From the NCBI RefSeq assembly GCF_031323975.1, contig NZ_JAVIWS010000001.1, positions 992,001 through 1,056,000 on the forward strand: a stretch of DNA of 64,000 bases, given 5' to 3'. The notes under the pieces were generated by a model that did no database searches, had not been told where the DNA came from, and saw only the letters and a list, made by a program, of their open reading frames with translations. The stretch's first letter is position 1. The number at the start of each line of letters is the position of its first letter. A program made the translations under genes and the position numbers. This DNA comes from Escherichia ruysiae (GTDB taxonomy: Bacteria > Pseudomonadota > Gammaproteobacteria > Enterobacterales > Enterobacteriaceae). Positions 8,772 to 17,590 of the stretch are shown here, piece after piece.

Positions 8772-9710
8772 TTAACCCGCGAGACGCTGGTATTCTTTGG
8801 CAATTTCGCTCGCCAGAATGGCGTTGTTAAACACCAACTGGATGTTGGATTTCAGGCTGTCGCCACCGGTCAGTTCTGCAACGCGTGCCAGCAGGAACGG
8901 CGTGCTTTCTTTACCGATTACACCTTGCTCTTCAGCTTCGGCAACTGCCTGATCAATTGCAGCGTTAATACTTTCTTCCGGCATCGCAAACTGTTCCGGA
9001 ATTGGGTTTGCCACCACCAGGCCACCGTTCAGACCGCTTTGCCATTTCACCGCCATCGCACGGGCAATTTCGCTGGCGCTGTCGAGACGGATGCTGACTT
9101 CAAACGGGCTGGTGCGGCAGAAAAACGCTGGTAATGCTTTGGTCTGATAGCCAATTAACGGCACACCAAAAGTTTCTAAATATTCGGTGGTTAAGCCTAA
9201 ATCGAGAATAGATTTTGCTCCGGCACAAACTACGGTGACATTAGTGTGCGCCAGTTCCTGTAAATCGGCGGAAATATCGAAGGTATTTTCCGCCCCGCGA
9301 TGAACACCGCCAATACCGCCAGTGGCAAATACTTTAATTCCGGCAAGCGCCGCAATAATCATGGTGGAAGCCACGGTGGTTGCGCCATTTTTTCCGGCGG
9401 CAACAACAAAAGGTAAATCGCGACGGCTAACTTTCGTTACGTTATGTCCTTCACGACCCAGCAATTCAATTTCTTCTTTGCTTAAGCCCACTTTCATCAC
9501 ACCGCCAATAATAGCGATAGTGGCTGGTACAGCGCCCTGCTTACGAATTGTTTCTTCAACTTCAATTGCGGTCTGGGCATTTTGCGGGAACGGCATCCCG
9601 TGAGAAATAATGGTCGATTCCAGCGCCACAACCGGTTTTTTGTTTTTTAAAGCGTCCTGTACTTCCGGGGAAATTTGTAATAATTCAGGGGAAATTTTTA
9701 ATTCAGACAT
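8772..9710 (-). CDS. psuG: PsuG, pseudouridine-5'-phosphate glycosidase
   Basis: 312-residue cytosolic enzyme that reversibly splits the C-glycosidic bond of pseudouridine 5'-phosphate to uracil and ribose 5-phosphate, using Mn2+ and a Lys Schiff base. Family motifs: PVVALESTIISHGMPFPQN (residues 26-44), ATGGIGGVHRGAENTFDISADL (about 130-151) and the C-terminal DSLKSNIQLVFNNAILASEIA. Length matches the E. coli enzyme. It overlaps the end of psuK by 13 bases, so translation is probably coupled; GGAG lies before the ATG at 9710. Confidence 0.96.
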   Translation of the reverse strand: MSELKISPELLQISPEVQDALKNKKPVVALESTIISHGMPFPQNAQTAIEVEETIRKQGAVPATIAIIGGVMKVGLSKEEIELLGREGHNVTKVSRRDLPFVVAAGKNGATTVASTMIIAALAGIKVFATGGIGGVHRGAENTFDISADLQELAHTNVTVVCAGAKSILDLGLTTEYLETFGVPLIGYQTKALPAFFCRTSPFEVSIRLDSASEIARAMAVKWQSGLNGGLVVANPIPEQFAMPEESINAAIDQAVAEAEEQGVIGKESTPFLLARVAELTGGDSLKSNIQLVFNNAILASEIAKEYQRLAG

Positions 9711-10639
9711 TCTGCGTTCTCCACTAACGATATAACGTTGGCAATCGATAAATCAGGGTTATTGGTGTATTCACAGGAGAGCGCCATTGACGAACATCCC
9801 TGTGCAAAACGAACAGATTCGGCAAACGGCATCCCGTCTACCCAACACGAAGCAAGTCCCGCCATCATGGCATCGCCCGCTCCGGTAACATTAATGACAT
9901 TGGTTTTAATCGGTGCAGACCAGCCGCTTTCGCCGCTGATATCACTATAATAAACACCATCACCACCCATGCTCAGAACCAGTCGGTTCAGGCCATGTTG
10001 ATGGAACCAGGCGGCAACCTTTGCTACATCTTCACGCCCGGAAAGCGCAATCCCGCTCAGGGTTTCCGCTTCAAGACGGTTTGGCTTCAGGGTATGAATT
10101 TGACTTAATCGCTCGCGTACTTTGACGCATTTCCAGGCCGAAACCGGATCGACAAATACCGGTACGCCAGCGGCATTATCCAGAATCCAGACCAATGTCT
10201 CTTCACTGATATTACAGTCTGCGACAATGACCTTTGCCCCCTGAATAAATTCACGGTGCTGTGCGAGATATTCCGCTGAAATACAGTTACTAATATTCAT
10301 GTCATTTATAGCAACCAGCATTTCACCGGTATTATCGAGTAATGATAAATAGCTCGATGTATTTTCCCCAGGCACAATAAGGCATTTATCGACATAAACA
10401 CCGGAGTGATTGGTTTGTGTCAGGAGCGATTGACCATAAAAATCACTGCCTACGGCGCTCAGTAGCCAGGCTTTGTTTCCCAGCAACGCCAGATTTTGTG
10501 CGATATTGCGCCCTACTCCACCGGGAGTAAATTTTATTTTCCCTGGATTGGAATCCGCATAATTTAATGATTCATGTGAATATCCGGCGACATCAATATT
10601 CGCCGAACCTATAATTACGACATAATCCTTTTCGCGCAT
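9698..10639 (-). CDS. psuK: PsuK, pseudouridine kinase
   Basis: 313-residue PfkB/ribokinase-family kinase that phosphorylates pseudouridine at the 5' position, feeding PsuG. N-terminal signature GGVGRNIAQNLALLG at about residues 40-54, C-terminal anion-hole motif NVTGAGDAMMAG around 246-257 with the catalytic Asp. First gene of the psuKGT operon. The ATG at 10639 follows AGAGGACG. A 6-4-6 inverted repeat (10651-10666) lies immediately upstream of that ribosome binding site and tandem 18-bp repeats lie at 10708-10743. It is a paralogue of YeiI without the DNA-binding head. Confidence 0.95.
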   Translation of the reverse strand: MREKDYVVIIGSANIDVAGYSHESLNYADSNPGKIKFTPGGVGRNIAQNLALLGNKAWLLSAVGSDFYGQSLLTQTNHSGVYVDKCLIVPGENTSSYLSLLDNTGEMLVAINDMNISNCISAEYLAQHREFIQGAKVIVADCNISEETLVWILDNAAGVPVFVDPVSAWKCVKVRERLSQIHTLKPNRLEAETLSGIALSGREDVAKVAAWFHQHGLNRLVLSMGGDGVYYSDISGESGWSAPIKTNVINVTGAGDAMMAGLASCWVDGMPFAESVRFAQGCSSMALSCEYTNNPDLSIANVISLVENAECLN

Positions 10640-10650
10640 AGCACGTCCTC

Positions 10651-10666
10651 TGGTAAAAAATTACCA
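10651..10666. promoter_or_regulatory. Short inverted repeat in psuK leader
   Basis: TGGTAA-AAAA-TTACCA, a perfect 6-4-6 dyad directly upstream of the psuK ribosome binding site. It could be an operator half or an RNA hairpin in the leader; nothing in the sequence decides which. Confidence 0.4.
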
Positions 10667-10707
10667 ACCCTTTCAATCCACAAGAATAGAGATAACTGCA
10701 AAGACGG

Positions 10708-10743
10708 TTTAAACATGTGTTCATATTTAAACATGTGCTCATA
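10708..10743. repeat. Tandem 18-bp direct repeats upstream of psuK
   Basis: TTTAAACATGTGTTCATA (10708-10725) is followed at once by TTTAAACATGTGCTCATA (10726-10743), 17 of 18 bases identical. Each unit contains the self-complementary ACATGT core. They lie 69-104 bases upstream of the psuK ATG, where operators of the psu operon would be expected. The repeated unit length of 18 bp is close to two helical turns (about 21 bp) but not equal. Binding protein unknown. Confidence 0.6.
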
Positions 10744-10787
10744 GTATGCATGTTTTACTTAAAGTAAATTACCGCCAGAGGGGCAAA

Positions 10788-10856
10788 ATGAGCAGATTTG
10801 AACAGGCTCACAAAACGCTATTATTGGCGGTTTTAGAAAAAGCGAAGAAATTGTGA
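10788..10856 (+). CDS. Possible 22-residue small protein, unrecognised
   Basis: ATG at 10788, stop TGA at 10854-10856, product MSRFEQAHKTLLLAVLEKAK followed by KL. The ribosome binding site AGAGGGG ends 6 bases before the ATG, which is better than for many real genes nearby. The peptide is amphipathic with a short hydrophobic middle. It lies on the opposite strand to psuK and fruA. I do not recognise it and assign no function; a frame this short can arise by chance, so the call rests on the ribosome binding site alone. Confidence 0.3.
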   Translation: MSRFEQAHKTLLLAVLEKAKKL

Positions 10857-10880
10857 AGTGATGCACAGAATGGAAACAAT

Positions 10881-10908
10881 AAAAAAGGGCAGAAATTAAT
10901 CTGCCCTT
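10881..10908 (-). terminator. Intrinsic terminator, minus strand, downstream of fruA
   Basis: Read on the minus strand, stem AAGGGCAG/CTGCCCTT (10901-10908 with 10885-10892) with an 8-base loop is followed by six T residues (10886-10881). It lies about 155 bases beyond the fruA stop and is the best intrinsic terminator in the gap. It ends either the fruBKA message or a separate small RNA. Confidence 0.75.
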
Positions 10909-10986
10909 GAGGAAATGACGTTACTGTTTGATGAGAGTGTCAGCTTTCTATTGGAAAATAAAACCATTCAAAATCATAGAATTGCC
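10881..10986 (-). ncRNA. Candidate small RNA between fruA and psuK
   Basis: A minus-strand promoter can be drawn as TTGATG (complement of 11015-11020), 16-base spacer, TAAATT (complement of 10993-10998), giving a start near 10986. The transcript would end at the terminator at 10908-10881 after about 105 bases, with a terminal U6. Equally possible is that this stretch is only the distal part of the fruBKA 3' untranslated region. I do not recognise a known RNA. Confidence 0.3.
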
Positions 10987-11025
10987 GTCAACAATTTATC
11001 ACTCACCTTGCACTCATCAAATGAT

Positions 11026-11050
11026 ACAGGGCAGAAAATTTCTGCCCTGT
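11026..11050 (-). terminator. Hairpin directly after fruA
   Basis: ACAGGGCAGAAA and its exact complement TTTCTGCCCTGT are separated by one base (12-bp palindrome), 13 bases beyond the fruA stop. There is no T-run on the minus strand after it, so alone it is a weak terminator; it may stabilise the 3' end of the mRNA. It shares the GGGCAGAAA core with the hairpin at 10885-10908. Confidence 0.6.
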
Positions 11051-11063
11051 GGTTCACGTTTTA

Positions 11064-12755
11064 TTATGCTGCTTTCGCCACAACGTCCGCTTCCGGACGT
11101 TTCAGGAAGGCATAGGCCAGACCCGCCACCAGCGTACCAGCGATAATTGCCACCAGGTAACCCAGTACCGGCGTAATGGCGCCAGGGATCAGCAGAACAA
11201 ACAGACCACCGTGCGGTGCCATCAGTTTCGCACCAATCGCCATTGAGATTGCGCCAGTCAGCGCCCCACCAACGATACAGCACGGCAGCACTCGCATCGG
11301 ATCACGGGCAGCAAACGGAATTGCACCTTCTGAAATAAAGCACAGACCAAGAACCAGAGCTGCTTTGCCGCCTTCTTGCTGCGCTTTGTCGAATTTGCGA
11401 CGCGCCACCATTGTTGCCAGCCCCATTGCCAGCGGAGGCACCATACCTGCCGCCATAATCGCCGCCATCGGGCCATAGGTTTGAGTACTCAGCAGACCCA
11501 CACCGAATGCATACGCTGCTTTGTTTACCGGACCGCCCATGTCAGTACACATCATGCCACCGAGGATCGCGCCCAGCAGAACCGCATTCGCAGTACCCAT
11601 GGTTTGCAGCCAGTGAGTCAGGCTTTCGAGGATGCCAGCAACCGGTTTACCGATCAGGTAGATCATCGCCAGACCGACCACCAGACTGGAAATCAGCGGA
11701 ATGATCAGAATCGGTTTCAGCGCCTCCATACTCTGTGGCAGTTTCAGTTGCGTACTGATTAACTTCGCGATGTAACCCGCCAGGAAGCCCGCAATGATCC
11801 CGCCAATGAAGCCAGAACCTGTGCTGACCGCCAGCATACCGCCAATCAGACCCGGCGTGAGACCCGGACGATCGGCAATGGAGAAGGCAATGTAACCCGC
11901 CAGTACCGGCACCATCAGCGCAAAGGCTGAACCACCGCCAATCTGCATCAGCGCCGCCGCCAGCGTCCCCTGCTCTTTAAACGCTTCGATACCAAAAGCA
12001 AAGGAAAGCGCGATACACAGACCACCCGCAACCACCATTGGCAGCATGTAGGAAACGCCCGTCAGCAGGTGACGATACGCGCCTGCACTCTCTTTCTTAC
12101 CTTCAGTGGTCGCCGTTTGAGCTTTACCCGCCGGTTCGTAAGGCGTCGCTTCAGCAACCGCTTTATCCAGCTCCTGAGCCGTTTTCTTCAGCGCCAGACC
12201 GGTAGAGGTGCGATACATTGGTTTACCGGCAAACTTCGCCAGATCCACTTCGATATCTGCTGCCACAATCACCAGATCCGCTGCTGCCACTTCTTCAGGC
12301 GTGATCGCGTTACCCGCACCAACGGAGCCACGGGTTTCAACTTTCACCCACCAGCCACGTTTTTTCGCTTCGGTTTCAATGGCTTCAGCCGCCATAAAGG
12401 TGTGCGCTACGCCAGTTGGGCAAGCTGTCACCGCAACCACGCGTTTCGGGCCACTGGCGACAACCGGTGCTGTCGCAGCGACCGGCGCAGTGTAAGGCTT
12501 CGCATGGCCTTTGGCTTCACTCAGGAATAGCTCAGGATGCGCGACTGCGCGGGAAATATCGCCCAGCCAGACATTTTTACCGTTCAGCGCGCTGTCGTGC
12601 GGGATGGAATCACCCAGAACAATCGCCATTTCAGCGTCGTTCGGATTGTCGATGATTTCCAGTTTTGCTTTTCGCGCCGCCGCGCCCAGCAGGGTCTTCG
12701 CCATATAGGCGCGTGCCTGACCGAGATTAGCGTCAATAATCAGCAGCGTTTTCAT
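11064..12755 (-). CDS. fruA: FruA, fructose-specific PTS enzyme IIB'BC
   Basis: 563-residue membrane component of the phosphotransferase system; imports fructose as fructose 1-phosphate. Residues 1-100 are the degenerate IIB' domain. Residues 104-205 are the IIB domain, with the phosphorylated Cys112 in VTACPTGVAHTFMAAEA. Residues about 225-560 are the IIC membrane domain (YRHLLTGVSYMLPMVVAGGL at its start). Last gene of fruBKA, 16 bases after fruK, with hairpins downstream. It receives phosphate from FruB. Confidence 0.97.
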   Translation of the reverse strand: MKTLLIIDANLGQARAYMAKTLLGAAARKAKLEIIDNPNDAEMAIVLGDSIPHDSALNGKNVWLGDISRAVAHPELFLSEAKGHAKPYTAPVAATAPVVASGPKRVVAVTACPTGVAHTFMAAEAIETEAKKRGWWVKVETRGSVGAGNAITPEEVAAADLVIVAADIEVDLAKFAGKPMYRTSTGLALKKTAQELDKAVAEATPYEPAGKAQTATTEGKKESAGAYRHLLTGVSYMLPMVVAGGLCIALSFAFGIEAFKEQGTLAAALMQIGGGSAFALMVPVLAGYIAFSIADRPGLTPGLIGGMLAVSTGSGFIGGIIAGFLAGYIAKLISTQLKLPQSMEALKPILIIPLISSLVVGLAMIYLIGKPVAGILESLTHWLQTMGTANAVLLGAILGGMMCTDMGGPVNKAAYAFGVGLLSTQTYGPMAAIMAAGMVPPLAMGLATMVARRKFDKAQQEGGKAALVLGLCFISEGAIPFAARDPMRVLPCCIVGGALTGAISMAIGAKLMAPHGGLFVLLIPGAITPVLGYLVAIIAGTLVAGLAYAFLKRPEADVVAKAA

Positions 12756-12771
12756 TATGCCTCTCCTGCTG

Positions 12772-13710
12772 TCAGTTAAAAGGTTGTAAGTCGACGCGCG
12801 CCATCATTGCGGCCAACTGCGGACGATCGGTAATACCCACATTGCTTTGACTGACCGCCAGGGCTGCAACAGCCGTTGCCAGACGCAGTGTGTGTTCACT
12901 GGATTCACGCATCAGCAAGCCATAAATGAGGCCGCCAACCATGGAATCCCCTGCGCCAACAGTGCTTACGACATCGACTGACGGTGGTTTGGCGATCCAT
13001 TCGCCGGAGGCATTAACCCAAAGCGCGCCTTCGGCACCCAGTGAAATGACGACATGCGCGATACCTTGTTCACGTAGCGCATGTGCAGCTTCAATGACAT
13101 CTTTCATTTCAGGCAGTTTACGGCCTGCCCAGATTTCCAGCTCGCGACGGTTAGGTTTCACCAGCCACGGTGCCGCTTTCAAACCTGCCACTAATGCTTC
13201 GCGGCTACTATCAAAGATAATGCAAGGACACTGACTACGCAGGCGAGTCATCCAGTCGGTGAATGCTTCCGGGCTGACGCCTGACGGTAAACTGCCGCTG
13301 ACACAGACCATATCGAACTGACCGAGCCAGCTCAGAGAATCAGTCACAAAGCGTTCCCAGTCTGCTGGAGTGACTTCAAAACCCGAGAAATTGAGGTCAG
13401 TAACTTCGCCGTCTTTTTCCGTCAACTTAACGTTAATGCGGGTACGCCCCTGTACAACCTGGAAACGGTTGGCAATGCCCAGCTCGCTGAACAGTTGCTG
13501 AAATCCGTCCTGATTGTCTTTACCCAGAAAGCCGCCAACGGTGACATCAATACCCAGATCTTTCAGAACTTTGGCAACGTTGATACCTTTACCCGCCGCA
13601 TGAAGACCGGTGGTTTTCACCAGGTTCACTTCGCCGCGTTCAATTTCCGGGCAGAAACCAACAAGGTCATACGCCGGATTGAGGGTGATCGTAGCAACAC
13701 GTCTGCTCAT
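12772..13710 (-). CDS. fruK: FruK, 1-phosphofructokinase
   Basis: 312-residue PfkB-family kinase converting fructose 1-phosphate to fructose 1,6-bisphosphate. Motifs: TLNPAYDLVGF at the N-terminus, AGKGINVAKVLKDLG (about 39-53) and the ATP/anion-hole motif STVGAGDSMVGGL (about 244-256). The start ATG shares its last base region with the fruB stop (13710), so translation is coupled. Its substrate fructose 1-phosphate is the inducer that releases Cra, and FruK itself has been reported to interact with Cra. Confidence 0.97.
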   Translation of the reverse strand: MSRRVATITLNPAYDLVGFCPEIERGEVNLVKTTGLHAAGKGINVAKVLKDLGIDVTVGGFLGKDNQDGFQQLFSELGIANRFQVVQGRTRINVKLTEKDGEVTDLNFSGFEVTPADWERFVTDSLSWLGQFDMVCVSGSLPSGVSPEAFTDWMTRLRSQCPCIIFDSSREALVAGLKAAPWLVKPNRRELEIWAGRKLPEMKDVIEAAHALREQGIAHVVISLGAEGALWVNASGEWIAKPPSVDVVSTVGAGDSMVGGLIYGLLMRESSEHTLRLATAVAALAVSQSNVGITDRPQLAAMMARVDLQPFN

Positions 13711-14840
13711 TACGCGCCCTCCCCAAGACCTGCGGCGATGGCGTCGCCAATTGCCTTCAGTGCCTGTTCAGCATCCGCCCCCTGGGCGGTAAAGCGCAGG
13801 CGATGACCTTTCTTAACGCCAAGTGCCACAACTTTCATCAGACTACGTCCGTTTGCCGGTTTGCCGGTGCCATCAAGGTTTGTCACGGTAATATCACTGT
13901 TAAATTGTTTAATGGTATTGACCAGCATGGTGCCTGGACGAGCATGCAGGCCGTGTTCGTTGCGCACCACAAACTCCGCGCTTAACACGTCGTCAGTCGG
14001 CGCATCATCGCTGGTCAGCAGTGCCAGCAATGTTGCCGCATCCGCTTTCAGCAAACGGTCAGCTTTATTGTCGAGTAACAGATCGGCGAGACGCTTAAGA
14101 ACCGCGACGGGCTGATCGTCATTCATTGCCACACTCACCAGCATGGCTGCCGTTTCGCCGTCCACATCAAAAGCATTTGCCGCGCGGCTTACCGCAATCG
14201 CGCTACGCAGGTTGCCTTCGGCGCTATCGCTCAGCCAGATGCCCTGTCCGAGATTCAGAGGTTGTTCATTGATGGCTTTAGTGACGAAGGTGGCGTCAAC
14301 GGCACCCGCTTCTTTCAGACGTGCAGCGTTCAGCGCCTGCAGAGTCAGCAGATCGCTGGCGACAATATCCAGCGTCAGCATTTCGTTATCGAGTTTCAGC
14401 TGCTCACTCTGCTTTTCGCCCATCAGCAATGCGCGAAGTTCTTCTGCAGTCGTTGCTGACTTCAGTTGTTCAGCAACGGAATCATCGCTTAGCACGTGGG
14501 TCAGCTGGCGCAGCAGGCCCAGGTGTTCGTCCGAGCTGGCGGCAATACCGATCGCCACGTATGCCACCTGACCGTCACTCCAGGTGACGCCTTCCGGGAA
14601 CTGAAACACCTGAACGCCGGTTTTCAGCACCTGATCGCGGGTGTCGGTGGTGCCGTGGGGAATGGCAATACCATTGCCGAGGAACGTTGAGGTTTGCTGC
14701 TCGCGCGCCAGCATGCCATTGACGTAGCCTTCAGCTACATTACCGGCCTGCACCAGCGCCGCAGCGACCTGGCGAATCGCCTCTTCTTTGTCTCCGGCCT
14801 TTTCGCCCGGATGGATGTCCTGTACGGATAACTGGAACAT
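13710..14840 (-). CDS. fruB: FruB, fructose-specific PTS IIA-FPr fusion protein
   Basis: 376-residue cytosolic PTS protein that carries phosphate from enzyme I to FruA. Residues 1-145 are the IIA domain with the phospho-acceptor His62 ([12 protein letters not shown]). The middle (about 155-280) is a degenerate linker domain. Residues 285-376 are the HPr-like FPr domain with His299 in [10 protein letters not shown]. First gene of fruBKA. Two Cra operators lie upstream at 14862-14875 and 14927-14940. Confidence 0.97.
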   Translation of the reverse strand: MFQLSVQDIHPGEKAGDKEEAIRQVAAALVQAGNVAEGYVNGMLAREQQTSTFLGNGIAIPHGTTDTRDQVLKTGVQVFQFPEGVTWSDGQVAYVAIGIAASSDEHLGLLRQLTHVLSDDSVAEQLKSATTAEELRALLMGEKQSEQLKLDNEMLTLDIVASDLLTLQALNAARLKEAGAVDATFVTKAINEQPLNLGQGIWLSDSAEGNLRSAIAVSRAANAFDVDGETAAMLVSVAMNDDQPVAVLKRLADLLLDNKADRLLKADAATLLALLTSDDAPTDDVLSAEFVVRNEHGLHARPGTMLVNTIKQFNSDITVTNLDGTGKPANGRSLMKVVALGVKKGHRLRFTAQGADAEQALKAIGDAIAAGLGEGA

Positions 14841-14861
14841 AGTTCTCCTCTCTTGCTGAAT

Positions 14862-14875
14862 TGAAACGATTCAGC
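14862..14875 (-). promoter_or_regulatory. Cra (FruR) operator, proximal
   Basis: Minus strand reads GCTGAATCGTTTCA, a full match to the Cra consensus. It is 22-35 bases upstream of the fruB ATG, where Cra represses the fru operon. Confidence 0.9.
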
Positions 14876-14926
14876 TTCTATGAGAAAAAAAGCGCCAACC
14901 TGGCTTACGGTTAAAGACAAGATCGC

Positions 14927-14940
14927 GCTGAAACGTTTCA
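14927..14940 (+). promoter_or_regulatory. Cra (FruR) operator, distal
   Basis: Plus strand reads GCTGAAACGTTTCA, also a full consensus match, 65 bases away from the first and in the opposite orientation. Two Cra operators are known for this operon. The rest of the 367-base fruB-setB gap shows no gene. Confidence 0.88.
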
Positions 14941-15207
14941 ATAAAGCATAATACTTCTGTTTCAGCACGCAAGGGAAGCTGTAAACTTATGACCAAAATT
15001 TTGATGCGCTGCACAATTTTTTGTCATTTTTCCTAATTGCTGACGGGAAAACTCGTTGCCAGCAATTTCATTTCAGCAGCGTCAGCAGACAATCAACAAG
15101 AGTGAAATGGCATTTTGATTATTCGTGGCGAGTTTGATTTCACTGACTGTTTATTTTCTGACAAGCAGCGTAAACTCCGCGTCTCCATCTTTCAGTGATC
15201 GACCAGC

Positions 15208-16389
15208 ATGCATAACTCCCCCGCAGTCTCCAGCGCGAAATCGTTTGACCTGACATCGACGGCGTTTTTAATCGTTGCCTTTCTCACCGGTATTGCGGGC
15301 GCTCTGCAAACCCCGACGCTCAGTATATTCCTTACCGATGAAGTGCACGCCCGTCCGGCGATGGTGGGATTCTTCTTTACCGGCAGTGCTGTCATCGGGA
15401 TTCTGGTGAGTCAGTTTCTCGCCGGACGCTCTGATAAGCGTGGCGATCGTAAATCACTGATTGTCTTTTGCTGCCTGTTAGGCGTGCTGGCCTGCATCCT
15501 TTTTGCCTGGAACCGCAACTACTTTGTTTTGCTGTTCGTTGGTGTCTTTCTTAGTAGCTTTGGCTCTACCGCCAACCCGCAAATGTTTGCTCTCGCCCGT
15601 GAGCACGCTGACAAAACCGGGCGTGAAGCGGTGATGTTCAGCTCTTTTTTACGCGCTCAGGTTTCGTTGGCATGGGTCATTGGTCCGCCGCTGGCTTATG
15701 CCCTGGCGATGGGGTTCAGCTTTACGGTGATGTATCTCAGCGCAGCAGTGGCGTTTATTGTCTGCGGCCTGATGGTGTGGCTATTTTTACCGTCGATGCA
15801 AAAAGAGGTTCCGCTGGCGACCGGCACGGTTGAAGCGCCGCGCCGTAATCGTCGCGATACGCTACTGCTGTTTGTCATTTGTACGTTGATGTGGGGGTCA
15901 AATAGCCTGTACATCATCAACATGCCACTGTTTATTATCAACGAATTGCATCTTCCCGAGAAACTGGCGGGCGTGATGATGGGAACCGCCGCAGGCCTGG
16001 AAATCCCGACCATGTTGATCGCGGGTTATTTTGCCAAACGTCTGGGTAAGCGTTTCTTAATGCGCGTTGCCGCCGTGGGTGGCGTCTGTTTTTACGCAGG
16101 TATGCTGATGGCGCATTCACCTGTCATTCTGTTGGGCTTGCAGCTGCTGAATGCTATTTTTATTGGCATTCTGGGTGGCATCGGGATGCTCTATTTTCAG
16201 GATCTGATGCCCGGTCAGGCGGGTTCAGCAACCACGCTCTATACCAATACCTCGCGTGTGGGCTGGATCATCGCGGGGTCAGTGGCGGGCATAGTCGCCG
16301 AAATCTGGAATTATCACGCCGTGTTCTGGTTTGCGATGGTGATGATTATCGCCACTCTGTTCTGCTTACTGCGGATTAAAGATGTTTAA
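15208..16389 (+). CDS. setB: SetB, sugar efflux transporter (MFS)
   Basis: 393-residue major facilitator protein with 12 predicted membrane helices; E. coli SetB exports lactose and glucose analogues in assays and has been linked to chromosome segregation through ParC. MFS loop 2-3 motif is visible as [11 protein letters not shown] (about residues 73-83). Family-typical [19 protein letters not shown] and [16 protein letters not shown] lie in the second half. Length equals the K-12 protein. Weak ribosome binding site before ATG 15208. The stop overlaps the yeiW stop by 4 bases, tail to tail. Confidence 0.94.
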   Translation: MHNSPAVSSAKSFDLTSTAFLIVAFLTGIAGALQTPTLSIFLTDEVHARPAMVGFFFTGSAVIGILVSQFLAGRSDKRGDRKSLIVFCCLLGVLACILFAWNRNYFVLLFVGVFLSSFGSTANPQMFALAREHADKTGREAVMFSSFLRAQVSLAWVIGPPLAYALAMGFSFTVMYLSAAVAFIVCGLMVWLFLPSMQKEVPLATGTVEAPRRNRRDTLLLFVICTLMWGSNSLYIINMPLFIINELHLPEKLAGVMMGTAAGLEIPTMLIAGYFAKRLGKRFLMRVAAVGGVCFYAGMLMAHSPVILLGLQLLNAIFIGILGGIGMLYFQDLMPGQAGSATTLYTNTSRVGWIIAGSVAGIVAEIWNYHAVFWFAMVMIIATLFCLLRIKDV

Positions 16390-16640
16390 GGCGCGGTCAG
16401 TATTTCCAGATCGATAAGCCAGGTCATCGCCTGCTGACGCGTGTTACCGCACATTTCAGCACTGGCTTGTAAACCTGCGCAAACTTTCGGACGTAGCGGC
16501 GATGTAAAAATTTTACAACGTTGCTGTTCATCAAGCTGAATGCAGGGCGTATTGGCGGGCTTGCCATCTGGCATACCAGGTATAGGGCTGGAAATTGAAG
16601 GGGCAGTGCAACACGCCCCGCAACCCGGACGGCATTCCAT
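16386..16640 (-). CDS. yeiW: YeiW, small cysteine-rich protein (UPF0153, YkgJ-like)
   Basis: 84 residues from the ATG at 16640, which has AAGAGA upstream; a longer frame to 16772 exists but would run into the efpL promoter region and adds no conserved sequence. The N-terminus [11 protein letters not shown] and later Cys residues ([27 protein letters not shown]) form the CxxxCxxCC-type cluster of the YkgJ family, proposed to bind zinc or iron. Function unknown. Confidence 0.87.
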   Translation of the reverse strand: MECRPGCGACCTAPSISSPIPGMPDGKPANTPCIQLDEQQRCKIFTSPLRPKVCAGLQASAEMCGNTRQQAMTWLIDLEILTAP

Positions 16641-16794
16641 ACGTTGTTCTCTTAAGGTTAACCACCGGATTGATGAGCGCGCACAGTACCACCTTTTTTG
16701 CACCAGCAAAAGTGCGAATACCACTTGCCTGAAAGGCTCGTCGCGAGTAGTTTGACGCGATATTTTTGACATTTTCGATAACAGGAATTTTTCG

Positions 16795-17367
16795 ATGCCA
16801 AGAGCGAACGAAATTAAAAAAGGTATGGTACTGAATTACAACGGCAAATTGCTGCTGGTTAAGGATATTGATATTCAGTCTCCCACCGCCCGTGGTGCCG
16901 CTACGCTGTACAAAATGCGTTTTTCTGATGTCCGTACCGGGCTGAAAGTGGAAGAACGCTTCAAAGGCGATGATATCGTTGACACCGTAACGCTGACCCG
17001 TCGTTACGTTGACTTCTCCTACGTCGATGGCAACGAATATGTCTTTATGGATAAAGAAGACTATACCCCGTATACCTTCACTAAAGATCAGATCGAAGAA
17101 GAGCTGCTGTTTATGCCGGAAGGCGGTATGCCGGATATGCAGGTTCTGACCTGGGACGGTCAACTTCTGGCGCTTGAACTGCCGCAAACCGTTGATCTGG
17201 AAATTGTTGAAACCGCACCGGGCATCAAAGGCGCGTCTGCCAGCGCCCGTAACAAACCGGCGACATTGAGCACCGGTCTGGTCATTCAAGTACCAGAATA
17301 CTTAAGCCCAGGCGAAAAAATTCGTATCCATATCGAAGAACGCCGCTATATGGGTCGTGCTGACTGA
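16795..17367 (+). CDS. yeiP: EfpL (YeiP), elongation factor P-like protein
   Basis: 190-residue paralogue of EF-P with three beta-barrel domains (KOW-like about 1-64, OB about 65-128, OB about 130-190). The ribosome-facing loop reads [13 protein letters not shown] with Arg33 at the tip, where EF-P has the modified Lys34. EfpL therefore works without beta-lysylation; it has been reported to relieve stalling at proline-rich and other motifs. Start ATG 16795 follows an AGGAA-like site. An intrinsic terminator follows at 17385. Confidence 0.95.
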
Positions 17368-17384
17368 CTTCAGCCAGATATCAG

Positions 17385-17414
17385 AAAAGGGATGGCTCAG
17401 ACTGTCCCTTTTTT
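17385..17414 (+). terminator. Intrinsic terminator after efpL
   Basis: Stem AAAAGGGA/TCCCTTTT (17385-17392 with 17405-17412) runs into a T6 tract, 18 bases after the efpL stop. Confidence 0.85.
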
Positions 17415-17590
17415 AATTTATTATACCAATCTTCTATTTTGCGCTTCCTGAACATCGTTCTCCCGCAATATTCACCACTAAATTGATCGCCCTCACACTT
17501 CATCGCATTAACAATCCAGACCAATTTCAATTGCTGTCATATAACTTTACACTGTCGTTGTTAATTAATCGTTACTAAGACGTGACTCCT

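Noticed and set aside
10915..11246. Several plus-strand short frames at the end of fruA
   Set aside because: They cross the two hairpins and run antisense into fruA; none has a convincing ribosome binding site, unlike the frame at 10788.
16531..17289. 252-codon minus-strand frame covering efpL and part of yeiW
   Set aside because: Antisense to efpL, which is fully recognisable; no start signal and no known domain.
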